Source: Actinocrinis sp035653575
Lineage (GTDB): Bacteria > Actinomycetota > Actinomycetes > Streptomycetales > Catenulisporaceae
Assembly: GCF_035653575.1 (NCBI RefSeq)
Contig: NZ_DASRBQ010000137.1
Span: forward strand, 1-64,000
DNA: 64,000 nt
Direction: 5' to 3'
The translations under genes and the position numbers were made by a program. Positions 41,035 to 49,627 of this stretch are shown piece by piece. The notes under the pieces are model-generated. The model saw only the letters and a program-made list of their open reading frames with translations, did not search any database and was not told the DNA's origin. Within the stretch, counting starts at the first letter, position 1, and every line of letters begins with the position of its first letter.

Positions 41035-42138
41035 CGCCGCGCACGGCGGCGCCCAGTGCGTATAAGCGGGCACCCAGTTCGTCGCGATCGCATCCACCCC
41101 GATCCCGCGCAGGCGTACCCATTGCGAGGAGAACGGCGGCGTCCACACCCAAACGGCCAATCCAGCCGCGCGCCACGCAACGACTTGCGCACGAGTGATC
41201 CGCGCGAAGTCGATATACAGAATCCGCGCACCTGTCGCGGTGATCGACGACGCTGACGGGTTACCCGACTCCTGAATGTATGCCGTCATCACGTCCGGCG
41301 CGGCTGCGGAGAACGCGCTGACGTCGTCGGCCTCCCAGCCGCCGACCACCACCCGGTTAGCGTATCCGGACGCTGAGATGACCGCGGCCAGCGCGTTGAT
41401 CGATGCCTGGCCCGCCCCTCCGGCCGCGAAGGGGTCGGCCTCCATCTGCAGCACTATCGGCCGGCCGGTGCGCTTCACCGCGGCGAGCAGCTGCGCGAGC
41501 GTCTGCGGGTGCTGATTGTGCGGCAGCCGGTGCTTGCCGTCGTTGGACTTCAGGCCGAGCGCGGTGAACTGGGCGGCGGTGACCGAAAGCACCGGGCCGG
41601 TGCCGGTCGTGGTGCGGTCGAGCGACGCGTCATGGATGGCGACCGGCACGTTGTCCTTGGTCCACCGCACGTCCGCGTTGAGCATCGAGGCGCCCTGCGC
41701 GGCGGCGGCCAATTCAGCGGTGGAGGTGTTCTCCGGCAGCGGCGCGTTGATGCCGCCCTCGCCACGGTGCGCTATCACCGGGGGCGCCGCGCAAGGGTCG
41801 TCGAGATGGTCCCACGGGCGCGGCCAGTTCTTGGGCCCGCGCAGCGTCGGCGAGGGGCTCGGCGGCCCGATGTGGACGATCACACTGCCGCCCGTGTGGC
41901 CGACCCCGTGAGCAACCTGCTGCGGGTCGGCCGGTGCGGTGGTGACCGAGCAGGCGGCCGACGCGCAGAGCGCCCCCGCGCTCAGCACCACCGCCAGTAG
42001 CCGGACCGGGCTGTGCCGATTCGAGGCGCCTCGATTCAAGACGCCCCGATTCAACGCACCCCAGGTCAACGCGCTCCGATGCGGTCGGTGCCGAGTCGGC
42101 CCGTGCCGGCTTATCCGTGTGACCGCCAAGCCGCGCAT
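41020..42138 (-). CDS. glycerophosphodiester phosphodiesterase-like lipoprotein
   Basis: 372 aa. A 40-residue basic start containing short ALNRG/VLNRG/ASNR repeats precedes a hydrophobic stretch and lipobox LCASAAC, so it is anchored on the outer membrane face. The GDPD TIM-barrel begins at AHRGEGGINAPLPENT (catalytic His, Arg, Glu), then LNADVRWTKDNVPVAIHDASLDRTT (metal ligands, second His), IVLQMEAD and, at the end, GVDAIATNW. It would hydrolyse glycerophosphodiesters, perhaps teichoic acid or lipid head groups. Start ATG 42138 has GAGGGG upstream but leaves an unusually long n-region. Confidence 0.83.
   Translation of the reverse strand: MRGLAVTRISRHGPTRHRPHRSALTWGALNRGVLNRGASNRHSPVRLLAVVLSAGALCASAACSVTTAPADPQQVAHGVGHTGGSVIVHIGPPSPSPTLRGPKNWPRPWDHLDDPCAAPPVIAHRGEGGINAPLPENTSTAELAAAAQGASMLNADVRWTKDNVPVAIHDASLDRTTTGTGPVLSVTAAQFTALGLKSNDGKHRLPHNQHPQTLAQLLAAVKRTGRPIVLQMEADPFAAGGAGQASINALAAVISASGYANRVVVGGWEADDVSAFSAAAPDVMTAYIQESGNPSASSITATGARILYIDFARITRAQVVAWRAAGLAVWVWTPPFSSQWVRLRGIGVDAIATNWVPAYTHWAPPCAAVPFS
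42017..42091. repeat. 15-bp tandem repeat in the 5' part of the GDPD gene
   Basis: Five units of 15 nt (42017-42031, 42032-42046, 42047-42061, 42062-42076, 42077-42091), the first three beginning CGATTCR. Because the unit is a multiple of three it encodes 5-residue repeats ahead of the signal sequence. Confidence 0.7.
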
Positions 42139-42227
42139 ACACCCCTCATTTCGCCGGCCCCCGAACCCGATCCACCCGTATGCGTTCGGTCGCGACTAAG
42201 GACGCTTCAACCCGCCTTCGCGTTGCA

Positions 42228-42245
42228 GCGAACTTTAAGGTTCGC
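42228..42245. promoter_or_regulatory. palindrome between the divergent GDPD and FIST genes
   Basis: GCGAAC - TTTAAG - GTTCGC, a perfect 6-bp inverted repeat around an AT-rich centre that is itself almost symmetrical, in the roughly 210-bp divergent space. Candidate operator. Confidence 0.4.
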
Positions 42246-42347
42246 GGAGATTTTCGGCCTTCGGGTGCCATCAAGAGGGAAGTATCACCCGATTCGGCAG
42301 CCAATGCCCGGCAACGGGAGCAACTCGGTGCGGCCGGTGATGGAATC

Positions 42348-43574
42348 ATGGATGACATGTCGCGCTTCGGTGAGGGCCTCGCGGTGGACACGGACGTAGA
42401 GCGCGCCGCGCGGCGCGCCACCTACGGCGCGCTCTCCACCGTGGAAGGCGCGCCCGACCTGGTCACCGTGTTCGCCGGGGTGACGGATCCGGACGACGCC
42501 GACCGGGTCGCCGCCACGGTGCACGCCATGGTCGCCGCCACCGGCAACGAACGCTGCGTCGTCGTCGGGGCGCTGACCCCCGGCGTCATGGGCGACGCCC
42601 GCGCGGTCGGACCGCTGCTCGGCGGCGAGCCCGCGGTGGCCGTGTGGGCGGGCCGGCTGCCCGGGGTGCGCGTGCGGCCCTTCCACCTTCGCGCGACCCG
42701 CGAGGCCGACTCGATCGCCGTCGGCGGACTGCCCGAACCGTGGCCGGACGACCGGGTCGTGCTGGTGCTGGCCGATCCGCACAGCTTCCCCGCGGACGGC
42801 TTCGTCGAGCGCTCCAACGAGGCGCTGCCCGGCCTGCCGTTCGTCGGCGGACTGGTGCCGGGACTGGCCGGACGCGGCTCCGCCCGGTTGATCCGCGGCT
42901 CGGCCACCTATGACGAGGGCGCGGTCGGCGTGATGCTCGGCGGTCCCGTGGAGGCGGCCATAGCGGTCAGCCAGGGCTGCCGTCCGATCGGCCCGACGAT
43001 GACCGTCACCGCGGCTGAGGGCAACATGCTGCTCGGCCTGGCCGGGAAACCCGCGCTGGACAAGCTGCGCGAGATCCTCGACGAACTCGACGAGCGCGAG
43101 CGCCACGCCGTCTCGACCGGCCTGCACCTCGGCCTCGCCATGGACGAGTACGCGGACCAGCACGAGAGCGGCGACTTCCTGATCCGCGGCGTGCTCGGCA
43201 CCGATCCGGAGCGTGGCGGCGTCGCGGTCGGCGACGTGATCAGTGTGGGCCGTACCGTGCGCTTCCAACTGCGTGACGCGGCCAGCGCCGGCCGGGAGCT
43301 GGACACGGTACTGACCGCCTGTCGCGACCGGCCCGGCTACGCCACGATCGGCGGCGCGCTCGTCGTGTCCTGCAACGGCCGGGCCGGAGACCTGTTCCCA
43401 CAGCCGCTCGGCGCAGGACACGACATTCTCGCGGTGCGCGCGGGGCTCGGCACGAACGCCGTCTCCGGATTCTTCGGCGCCGGCGAGATCGGGCCGGTCG
43501 GCGGGCGAAACCACCTGCACGGCTACACCGCCTCCGTGCTCGCCTTCGCGGATCCGGACGCGAAGATCGTCTAA
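42348..43574 (+). CDS. FIST domain signal-transduction protein
   Basis: 408 aa. FIST-N (about 15-220: VTVFAGVTDPDDADRVAATVHAMVA, VVVGALTPGVMG, GLPFVGGLVPGLAG) and FIST-C (about 225-400: AIAVSQGCRPIGPTMTVTAAEGNMLLGLAGKPALDKLREIL, ending in GYATIGGALVVSCNGRA and SGFFGAGEIGPVGGRNHLHGYTASVLAF). FIST proteins are thought to sense small ligands such as amino acids; some act with kinases or diguanylate cyclases, none of which is adjacent here. The frame opens at 42180; ATG 42348 is preferred, 42357 possible. Confidence 0.87.
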   Translation: MDDMSRFGEGLAVDTDVERAARRATYGALSTVEGAPDLVTVFAGVTDPDDADRVAATVHAMVAATGNERCVVVGALTPGVMGDARAVGPLLGGEPAVAVWAGRLPGVRVRPFHLRATREADSIAVGGLPEPWPDDRVVLVLADPHSFPADGFVERSNEALPGLPFVGGLVPGLAGRGSARLIRGSATYDEGAVGVMLGGPVEAAIAVSQGCRPIGPTMTVTAAEGNMLLGLAGKPALDKLREILDELDERERHAVSTGLHLGLAMDEYADQHESGDFLIRGVLGTDPERGGVAVGDVISVGRTVRFQLRDAASAGRELDTVLTACRDRPGYATIGGALVVSCNGRAGDLFPQPLGAGHDILAVRAGLGTNAVSGFFGAGEIGPVGGRNHLHGYTASVLAFADPDAKIV

Positions 43575-43668
43575 TCGTCTAAGTCGCTGCCCCCTTGGGT
43601 ACGGTCGCAGCGGCGCTGAGGCGGCACCGCTGATCGCATTCAGACAAACGCCGGAGGGAACGCACGCC

Positions 43669-44631
43669 GTGGAGACGACCGAGCAGCGAGTCCTGGCCAT
43701 CGACGTCGGCGGAACGAAGCTCGCCGTCGGCGTCGTCGACGGCGAGGGCCGGGTCCTGGAGAACCTGCGCACCGCGACCCCGCAGCCCGGCGTCACCGAC
43801 AGCGGCGAGATGATCTTCCGCACCCTGCTCGGGCTGGTCGCCGAGCTGAAGACGGACCCGGCCGAGTTCGTCGGCGTCGGAGTGGGCTGCGGCGGCCCCA
43901 TGCGATGGCCGCAGGGCGAGGTCTCCCCGCTCAATATCGAGGCGTGGCGCGGCTTCCCGCTGCGCGCGCGGCTCGCCGAGGCGTTCCCCGGCCTGCCGGT
44001 GCGCGTGCACAACGACGCGATCTGCCTCGCGGTCGCCGAACACTGGCGCGGCGCCGGGATGCACACCGAGGACATGCTCGGCATGGTCGTGTCCACCGGA
44101 GTCGGCGGCGGCCTGATCCTCGGCGGCCGGCTGATCGACGGGCACAGCGGCAACGCCGGGCACATCGGCCACGTCATCGTGCACGCCGACGAGCCGCAGT
44201 GCGCGTGCGGCTCGATCGGCTGCCTGGAGGCGATCGCGTCAGGTCCGCGACTGACCGGCTGGGCGGCGCAACAGGGCTGGCGACCGGGCGTGCCGGCCGA
44301 CCAACGCACCGGCCGTGACCTGGTAGACGACGCGCGCCGCTCCCACCCGATCGCGCTCAAGGCGCTGGCCCGCGCCGGCCGGGCGCTCGGGCTCGCGATC
44401 GCCGCGGCGACCGTCCTCGGCGACTTGCAGGTGGTGGCGATCGGCGGCGGGCTCTCCCAGGCCGGGCCGCTGCTGTTCGACCCCCTGGAGGCGACGCTAC
44501 GCGAGCGGCTGCGCCTGGACTTCGCCCGCGAGGTGCGCGTCGTCCCGGCGGCGCTCGGCCAGGAGGCGGGTCTGGTCGGCGCGGCGGCGCTGATCGTGCA
44601 TCCGGAGTGCTACTGGTCGCCCACGGACTGA
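43669..44631 (+). CDS. ROK family sugar kinase (glucokinase-like)
   Basis: 320 aa. Phosphate-binding AIDVGGTKLAVGVV at 9-22; sugar-site NDA (116-118) and the ROK zinc signature GHVIVHADEPQCACGSIGCLEAIASG with the Cys-x-Cys-x(4)-Cys ligands. No N-terminal helix-turn-helix, so it is a kinase rather than a NagC/Xyl-type repressor. It phosphorylates glucose or a related hexose with ATP. GTG 43669 follows GGAGGG. The 3' end overlaps the convergent phosphatase-like gene by 22 bp. Confidence 0.88.
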   Translation: METTEQRVLAIDVGGTKLAVGVVDGEGRVLENLRTATPQPGVTDSGEMIFRTLLGLVAELKTDPAEFVGVGVGCGGPMRWPQGEVSPLNIEAWRGFPLRARLAEAFPGLPVRVHNDAICLAVAEHWRGAGMHTEDMLGMVVSTGVGGGLILGGRLIDGHSGNAGHIGHVIVHADEPQCACGSIGCLEAIASGPRLTGWAAQQGWRPGVPADQRTGRDLVDDARRSHPIALKALARAGRALGLAIAAATVLGDLQVVAIGGGLSQAGPLLFDPLEATLRERLRLDFAREVRVVPAALGQEAGLVGAAALIVHPECYWSPTD

Positions 44632-47144
44632 CCGCCGGCCACCGGGTCTTGCACCCGACGGACCGGATCTGCTGCCGACGCGTCAGCTGACGCGCCGTCG
44701 GCCTCGACGGCGTCCGGCCGCAGTGTCAACGCGACGCTCAGCACGCCCAGCGGCGCGGCCAGGAACAGCGCCATCTTCGGCACCAGGATCCCCGAGTCGT
44801 CGACGAACCAGCCGATCGCGACCGTGATCAGCGCCAGCCACAACGCGCAGCGCACGAACGGTTCGCGGGCGTAGGCCAAGGCGAGCGAGCGCGCGCCGAC
44901 CAGGCGCGGGGCGACGATCGCCAGCAGGGTCCAGAACAGGATCCACGGCACGTAGTGGCTGAACCAGTCGTTGTTGATCGAGGCCAGGTTCGTGTCGATC
45001 TTCCGGTGGATCGTGCCGGTCCAGCCGCCGTCGAAGATCGAGGCCACGAAGTTGCCGAAATGCGAGCGCTGCCCGGCCGGCTGCAGGTAGTTGAGCACCG
45101 CGAAGCCGGAGACCACCACCACGCCGCTGATCGCCACCACCAGGACCTTGCGCCAGGTGATCCGCAGGCCCGCGATCAGGAACAGCAGCAACACGAACCC
45201 GGGCACCATTGCGATCGTGCCGCCGAACTTCGCGCCCCATCCGGGATAGCCACAGGCAGCCACCGCCACGAGAGCGACCGCCGCCACGACAATCAGCGCG
45301 CGCCGCCGTTCGCTCCGCGTCGCGTCCGGCAACCGGCTTAGGCCGAGCCGCCCCGGCGCCGCTCGGCGCAGCCAACCCTCCGCGGCCTCGCGGAAGGTGT
45401 GCGGCCAGGTGTGCGCCGGGATTTCACCTGGCCCCTGACGCGGCATCAGCAGCGAGGCGAGCCAGGCAGAACCGATCATCGCGGCGGCGCAGTAGACACC
45501 GACCGCGCTGTTACCGATCCCGTAGAAGCGTCCGGCGATCACGTACGAGAGACCGAACGGGGTTTGCGCCTGGAGCCGCGACCCGGTCGCCACATCCGCC
45601 GCGATGATCAGAAGCGTCAGCAGGCCGAGCAACCCGGCCGGGGCGAGCGGCTGCCCGCGCAACGGCGGCACCAGCCGGCAGGCCGCGAACGCGGCCGCGG
45701 CCAGCAGTGCGCTGATGCTTGCGATCGTCGCGTACAGGATCGGGCCGGGGGCGAAGGTGGCCGACCAGTTCACCAGGTTCGCGAGGAAAGACGCCGGGGC
45801 GACGGCGCCCAGCACCGTGGCCCAGACGACGACCGCCCCGGTCAAGCCGGTGCGCCAGCGGCGCAGGCGCGGGAACCGGTGGTCGAATCGGCCGGGGGAG
45901 TACCGCTGCGGCAGCCAGCGCACCGCGGCGAAAACCAGGCCGGCCGCCCAGGCCAGGATCGTGATCGCGTGCGCCATCCAGGTGATGAATCGGCCGTTGG
46001 TCTGGGCGAAGGTCTGGTTGGCGGTGTTGAGCCAGGCCTGAGTGACGATCGCTCCGGCCGGATCTGACGGAGCGTTGCCCCGCGTGCTGATCTGCGCTCC
46101 GATGAACGACTTCGGGTCGGCGGCGGAGATCTGCCGCGGCGTCAGACCGACCCAGTGCAACAGCGAAGGCGTCAGGTCCAGGGTCTGCACAAGGCCGGCA
46201 TGCCGTGTCGAAGAAGCGTAGAGCCAGTGCTTACCGTCGAAGCTCGTGGTGCTTGTGCCCCCGCTCGTCGCTGTCGTCTGCGCCGCGCCTGACACGAGCA
46301 GCGCGTGCAGCTGCGGCTCGGTCGTGGAGTCATCGAGACCGGCGACGACCACGGTCGTGCCCGTAGGCAGCCGTGAGATGAGCGACCCGAGTTCGGAGTC
46401 GAGCGCCGCATACGGGTACACGCGGTCGATCGGCGGCTGCGGCTGGATCGCCGCGGCAGGCGGCGGTAAGGCGGTGACGCCGCCGAGGTCGACGAGCGTC
46501 AGCGCGCACTGTGAGAGATCGCTCTGCGTAAGGGCATCCGGCGCACCCAAGTAGTTAGCGACGTGCCCGTGTGCGTCAGCCGCTCCGAGCAGGGCGCCCG
46601 GACCTGACGCCGCAACGCAACCACCCGTGGCCGTGATCGGTGCAGCGAGCGAACCGAAAACCGGGGCGTAGCTATACGCATTGTTCGGCGCCGTGAACGC
46701 AGAGAAGTTCGGAATGTCATATGAGCCGGCGCGCTGCGGGGTGTCGGGCAACGGCGTGCAGTACGTCTGCGGAAGCGTAATGAGGGATGTCGCAGAACTC
46801 GTCCCGGCCGGGTACTGCATCACCCTGCCGGAAAACGACCGAGTGCCACTGTTGAGGGTCAGCCAGCCGTCCGCCGGACACGTGTCGTTGATCACGGCGC
46901 GCGTCACGAGCGAGGCGATGCTGCCGTGCCGCGCCAGATTGAACAGCGTGGGCATCCCGGCCTGCGTTACATCGCTCCACTGCAAACCGTCGATCCCGAT
47001 CACGACGACGCGCCCTGTAGGCGGCCCGGCAGCCGTGCGTTCCGCGGCCTGTGCCGCTCCGGCCCCCGTCACGATCACGCTCGCCAGCGCGGCACCGAGC
47101 AGTGCGAGCAGCGAGAGCGGGGACGATAAACGACGGGGGCGCAC
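44610..47144 (-). CDS. membrane protein with external alkaline-phosphatase-superfamily domain
   Basis: 844 aa. Signal segment about 5-30; external domain about 40-395 with the fold start RVVVIGIDGLQWSDV and metal-site blocks MPTLFNLARHGSIASLVTRAVINDTCPADGWLTLNSG (likely Thr nucleophile in the DTCPADGW region) and VVVAGLDDST. About ten membrane spans fill 415-815. It resembles a large actinobacterial hypothetical family; cleavage of phosphate or sulfate esters, or phospho-lipid transfer at the envelope, is inferred. The longer frame upstream only runs antisense to coding DNA; GTG 47144 is supported by a leaderless-type -10. Confidence 0.78.
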   Translation of the reverse strand: MRPRRLSSPLSLLALLGAALASVIVTGAGAAQAAERTAAGPPTGRVVVIGIDGLQWSDVTQAGMPTLFNLARHGSIASLVTRAVINDTCPADGWLTLNSGTRSFSGRVMQYPAGTSSATSLITLPQTYCTPLPDTPQRAGSYDIPNFSAFTAPNNAYSYAPVFGSLAAPITATGGCVAASGPGALLGAADAHGHVANYLGAPDALTQSDLSQCALTLVDLGGVTALPPPAAAIQPQPPIDRVYPYAALDSELGSLISRLPTGTTVVVAGLDDSTTEPQLHALLVSGAAQTTATSGGTSTTSFDGKHWLYASSTRHAGLVQTLDLTPSLLHWVGLTPRQISAADPKSFIGAQISTRGNAPSDPAGAIVTQAWLNTANQTFAQTNGRFITWMAHAITILAWAAGLVFAAVRWLPQRYSPGRFDHRFPRLRRWRTGLTGAVVVWATVLGAVAPASFLANLVNWSATFAPGPILYATIASISALLAAAAFAACRLVPPLRGQPLAPAGLLGLLTLLIIAADVATGSRLQAQTPFGLSYVIAGRFYGIGNSAVGVYCAAAMIGSAWLASLLMPRQGPGEIPAHTWPHTFREAAEGWLRRAAPGRLGLSRLPDATRSERRRALIVVAAVALVAVAACGYPGWGAKFGGTIAMVPGFVLLLFLIAGLRITWRKVLVVAISGVVVVSGFAVLNYLQPAGQRSHFGNFVASIFDGGWTGTIHRKIDTNLASINNDWFSHYVPWILFWTLLAIVAPRLVGARSLALAYAREPFVRCALWLALITVAIGWFVDDSGILVPKMALFLAAPLGVLSVALTLRPDAVEADGASADASAADPVRRVQDPVAGGQSVGDQ

Positions 47145-47150
47145 CCGGCC

Positions 47151-47156
47151 AGCGTA
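47151..47156 (-). promoter_or_regulatory. -10 TACGCT, leaderless start of the membrane phosphatase gene
   Basis: On the minus strand TACGCT ends 6 nt before GTG 47144; the intervening GGCCGG is not a Shine-Dalgarno sequence. Confidence 0.5.
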
Positions 47157-47248
47157 GTGGCCCGGTGCGCCCCCGGCTGAGGGTGGATCCGGCTGGTCCG
47201 GATGCGTGTCACGCACCCGGATCGATGCCGTCTCGTGCGCCGCCAGTG

Positions 47249-48955
47249 CTAGTGCATCACTGGTGCCGCGTCGCTTGTGGCGGAGGCCTCGTCGCCCGCC
47301 GCGTCCCCGGTCGTGGCCGCAGCCGCTCCCGCGGTAGCGCCTCCGACCGCGTCCTGTGGCGCGCCGCCTTCCACCGCGCCCTCGGGCGCCGGCGCGCCCA
47401 TCGCGCGTAGCGGGACCTGCTTCAGGAACAGGCTGAGCACCCACGCGACCAGCATCGTCGCCGCTGCCACCAGGAAGACCACGGACATGGCCTGCACGAA
47501 GACGTGCAGGATGGCCGCCTCGACCCCCGGGTGCTGCACGTTGAGCGCGTCCAGCGCCTTGCGGCTCAGGCCGTTCGGGCTGCCGCCGCCGCTCAGGCCC
47601 GCGCCCTTCGGCAGGTCGATCGCGGCGTAGTGGTTGAACCGGTTGATCAGGACCGCGCCGAAGATCGCGGTACCGAAGGAGCCGCCCATGTTCCGGAAGA
47701 ACAGGTTCGCCGAGGTGCCGGTGCCGATGTCCTTGAACGGCAGCGCGTTCTGCACGGCCAGCGTGAGCACCGGCATCACCAGGCCCATGCCGAGGCCGAG
47801 CACGAACATGTACACGCCACGCTCGGCCGCGCCGGTGGTCTCGGTCAGCCGCGACATCAGGAACATGCCGAACGCGGCGATCGCGGTGCCGGCGATCGGG
47901 AACGCCTTGTACTTGCCGATCTTCGAGATGATCCGCCCGCCGATGATCGAGGCGGGCATGATGCCGGCCATCATCGGCAGGATCGCCAGGCCGGCCATCG
48001 TCGGGCTGTAGCCGACCACAAGCTGCAGGTAGGTCGAGACGTAGATCAGCGAGCCCATCATCGCCATGCCGAGGACCAGCGCGATCAGGTTCGAGACCGT
48101 GAAGATCGAGTTGCGGAACAGGTGCATCGGCAGGATCGGCTCGGTGGCCACCTTGGCCTCCCAGAGCGCGAAGCCGGCCAGCAGCGCCGCGCCGACCGCG
48201 ATCAGGGCGATGATCGTGCTCGAGCCCCAGGCGTAGGTGGTGCCGCCCCAGACGGTGACCAGCAGCAGGGCCGAGGCTCCGGCGGCCACCAGGGCGGCGC
48301 CGGTGTAGTCGATCTTGTGCTTGATCTGGTTGTTGCGCACGTGCAGCACGATCGAGACGACGATCAGCGCCAGGATGCCGATCGGCAGGTTGACGTAGAA
48401 GATCCAGCGCCAGCCGGTGGTCCCGAACAGGTGGCTGCGGTCGGTGAAGAAGCCGCCGATCAGCGGGCCGAGCACCATGGCCAGCATGAACACGCCGCCG
48501 AAGTAGCCCTGGTACTTGCCGCGGTCCCGGGGCGGGACCACGACGCCGATGATCGTGAACACCAGCGCCATCAGGCCGCCGCCGCCCAGGCCCTGCAGGG
48601 CGCGGAACGCGATCAGTTCGCCCATGTTCTGCGACATCCCGCACAGCGCGGAGCCGACCAGGAACAGGCTGATCGCGAACATGAATATCTTCTTCGGACC
48701 GTACAGGTCCGCCAGCTTGCCGTAGATCGGCGTGACGACCGTTGACGCGAGCAGGTACGCGGTCACCACCCAGGACTGGTGGGCCAGCCCGTGCACCGGA
48801 TCGAGATCCTGGACGATGGTCCACAGCGCGGTGGACACGATGGTCTGGTCGAGGGCGGCCAGCAGCATGCCCAGCATCAGGCCGCTGAAGACCACCATGA
48901 TCTGCCGGTGCGACATCATGGGACGGCCGTCGGCCGCCGTCGCGGGTGCGTTCAT
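47249..48955 (-). CDS. DHA2 (EmrB/QacA-type) multidrug efflux MFS transporter
   Basis: 568 aa with about 14 membrane spans. Family motifs: LAALDQTIVSTALWTI (motif D1), WVVTAYLLASTVVTPIYGKLADLYGPKK (motif A), RALQGLGGGGLMALVFTIIGVVVPPRDRGKYQG (motif B) and LGPLIGGFFTD with WRWIFYVNLPIG (motif C). It exports lipophilic drugs with protons. The cytosolic C-terminal tail is Ala/Gly-rich. Its start overlaps the MarR gene stop by 4 bp (ATGA), so regulator and pump are coupled. Confidence 0.92.
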   Translation of the reverse strand: MNAPATAADGRPMMSHRQIMVVFSGLMLGMLLAALDQTIVSTALWTIVQDLDPVHGLAHQSWVVTAYLLASTVVTPIYGKLADLYGPKKIFMFAISLFLVGSALCGMSQNMGELIAFRALQGLGGGGLMALVFTIIGVVVPPRDRGKYQGYFGGVFMLAMVLGPLIGGFFTDRSHLFGTTGWRWIFYVNLPIGILALIVVSIVLHVRNNQIKHKIDYTGAALVAAGASALLLVTVWGGTTYAWGSSTIIALIAVGAALLAGFALWEAKVATEPILPMHLFRNSIFTVSNLIALVLGMAMMGSLIYVSTYLQLVVGYSPTMAGLAILPMMAGIMPASIIGGRIISKIGKYKAFPIAGTAIAAFGMFLMSRLTETTGAAERGVYMFVLGLGMGLVMPVLTLAVQNALPFKDIGTGTSANLFFRNMGGSFGTAIFGAVLINRFNHYAAIDLPKGAGLSGGGSPNGLSRKALDALNVQHPGVEAAILHVFVQAMSVVFLVAAATMLVAWVLSLFLKQVPLRAMGAPAPEGAVEGGAPQDAVGGATAGAAAATTGDAAGDEASATSDAAPVMH

Positions 48956-49464
48956 TTAAAGCATCCTTCGGTGTCGCGCACGAATCTGTCGAGCAGTTTT
49001 GTCAGGGCGTGCACATCGTCGGCCGTCCACGCGGACAGCGCGCCGCGAATGGCGGTCGCGCGCTCGCACCAGAACTGCTCCACGAAGTCGTGTCCCCGTT
49101 CGGTGACTCCCACCTGGAACGCCCGCTTGTCGTCCGGATCGGCGCTTCGGGCGACGTAACCCTCCTCCTCCAGGGTCCGCAGGTGCCGGCTGACCGTGGA
49201 CAGGTCGAGCGCGGCCTCCTTGGCGAGCGCCGAGGCGCGCATCGGGCCAGCCTTCGACAGCACGAACAGCACGGAGACCCGGCCGTGATCGGAGGTCTTC
49301 TCCATCGCCCGGTGCCGGTTCTTCGCCTGCATGAACAGCGCGCGCATCGCGTCGCTCAGTTCGCGTACGTCCGCGATGGTCGGTGGCGCCGTCGCGGCCT
49401 GCGCGTCGAGCGCCGGATCGCCGGCGCGCGGCTGCGAGGACCGCTCGTGAGTGTGGACCGACAT
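48952..49464 (-). CDS. MarR family repressor of the efflux pump
   Basis: 170 aa. The winged helix spans about 50-125: VSVLFVLSKAGPMRASALAKEAALDLSTVSRHLRTLEEEGYVARSADPDDKRAFQVGVTERG. It represses its own operon until a drug-like ligand binds. The frame is open to a TTG at 49512, but that lies inside an operator; ATG 49464 has GGATGG upstream and is preferred, with 49473 as alternative. Two palindromes lie just upstream. Confidence 0.87.
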   Translation of the reverse strand: MSVHTHERSSQPRAGDPALDAQAATAPPTIADVRELSDAMRALFMQAKNRHRAMEKTSDHGRVSVLFVLSKAGPMRASALAKEAALDLSTVSRHLRTLEEEGYVARSADPDDKRAFQVGVTERGHDFVEQFWCERATAIRGALSAWTADDVHALTKLLDRFVRDTEGCFK

Positions 49465-49493
49465 GTAGACCATCCGCGGATAGGGTTCCAGGA

Positions 49494-49543
49494 AGTTGCT
49501 TGTGCCTTGCAACTATATGCCTAGTTGCTTGCGCCATGCAAGT
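49494..49543. promoter_or_regulatory. two MarR-type operators before the MarR-MFS operon
   Basis: AGTTGC - 9 nt - GCAACT (49494-49514, perfect) and AGTTGC - 9 nt - GCAAGT (49523-49543, one mismatch), 29 bp centre to centre. Same arms and spacer in both, placed immediately upstream of the MarR gene. Confidence 0.8.
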
Positions 49544-49615
49544 TGTTTTTGACCTGCGGCTCCACTCAGCCGGCCGCCGGACCGCTTGACCGTCGAACCG
49601 AGATCGCGATCCGCG

Positions 49616-49621
49616 TAGCCT
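49616..49621 (+). promoter_or_regulatory. -10 TAGCCT, leaderless start of the threonine dehydratase gene
   Basis: TANNNT hexamer ending 6 nt before ATG 49628; identical in sequence and spacing to the one before the cystathionine-type gene (30492). Confidence 0.55.
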
Positions 49622-49627
49622 GAGCCC

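Noticed and set aside
44610..48824. A 1404-codon open frame on the minus strand covering both the phosphatase-like and the efflux-pump genes
   Set aside because: Upstream of 47144 it runs in another frame through the efflux gene, reads as Arg/Pro/Gly-rich shadow sequence, and the pump frame is fully convincing; the real gene starts at GTG 47144.
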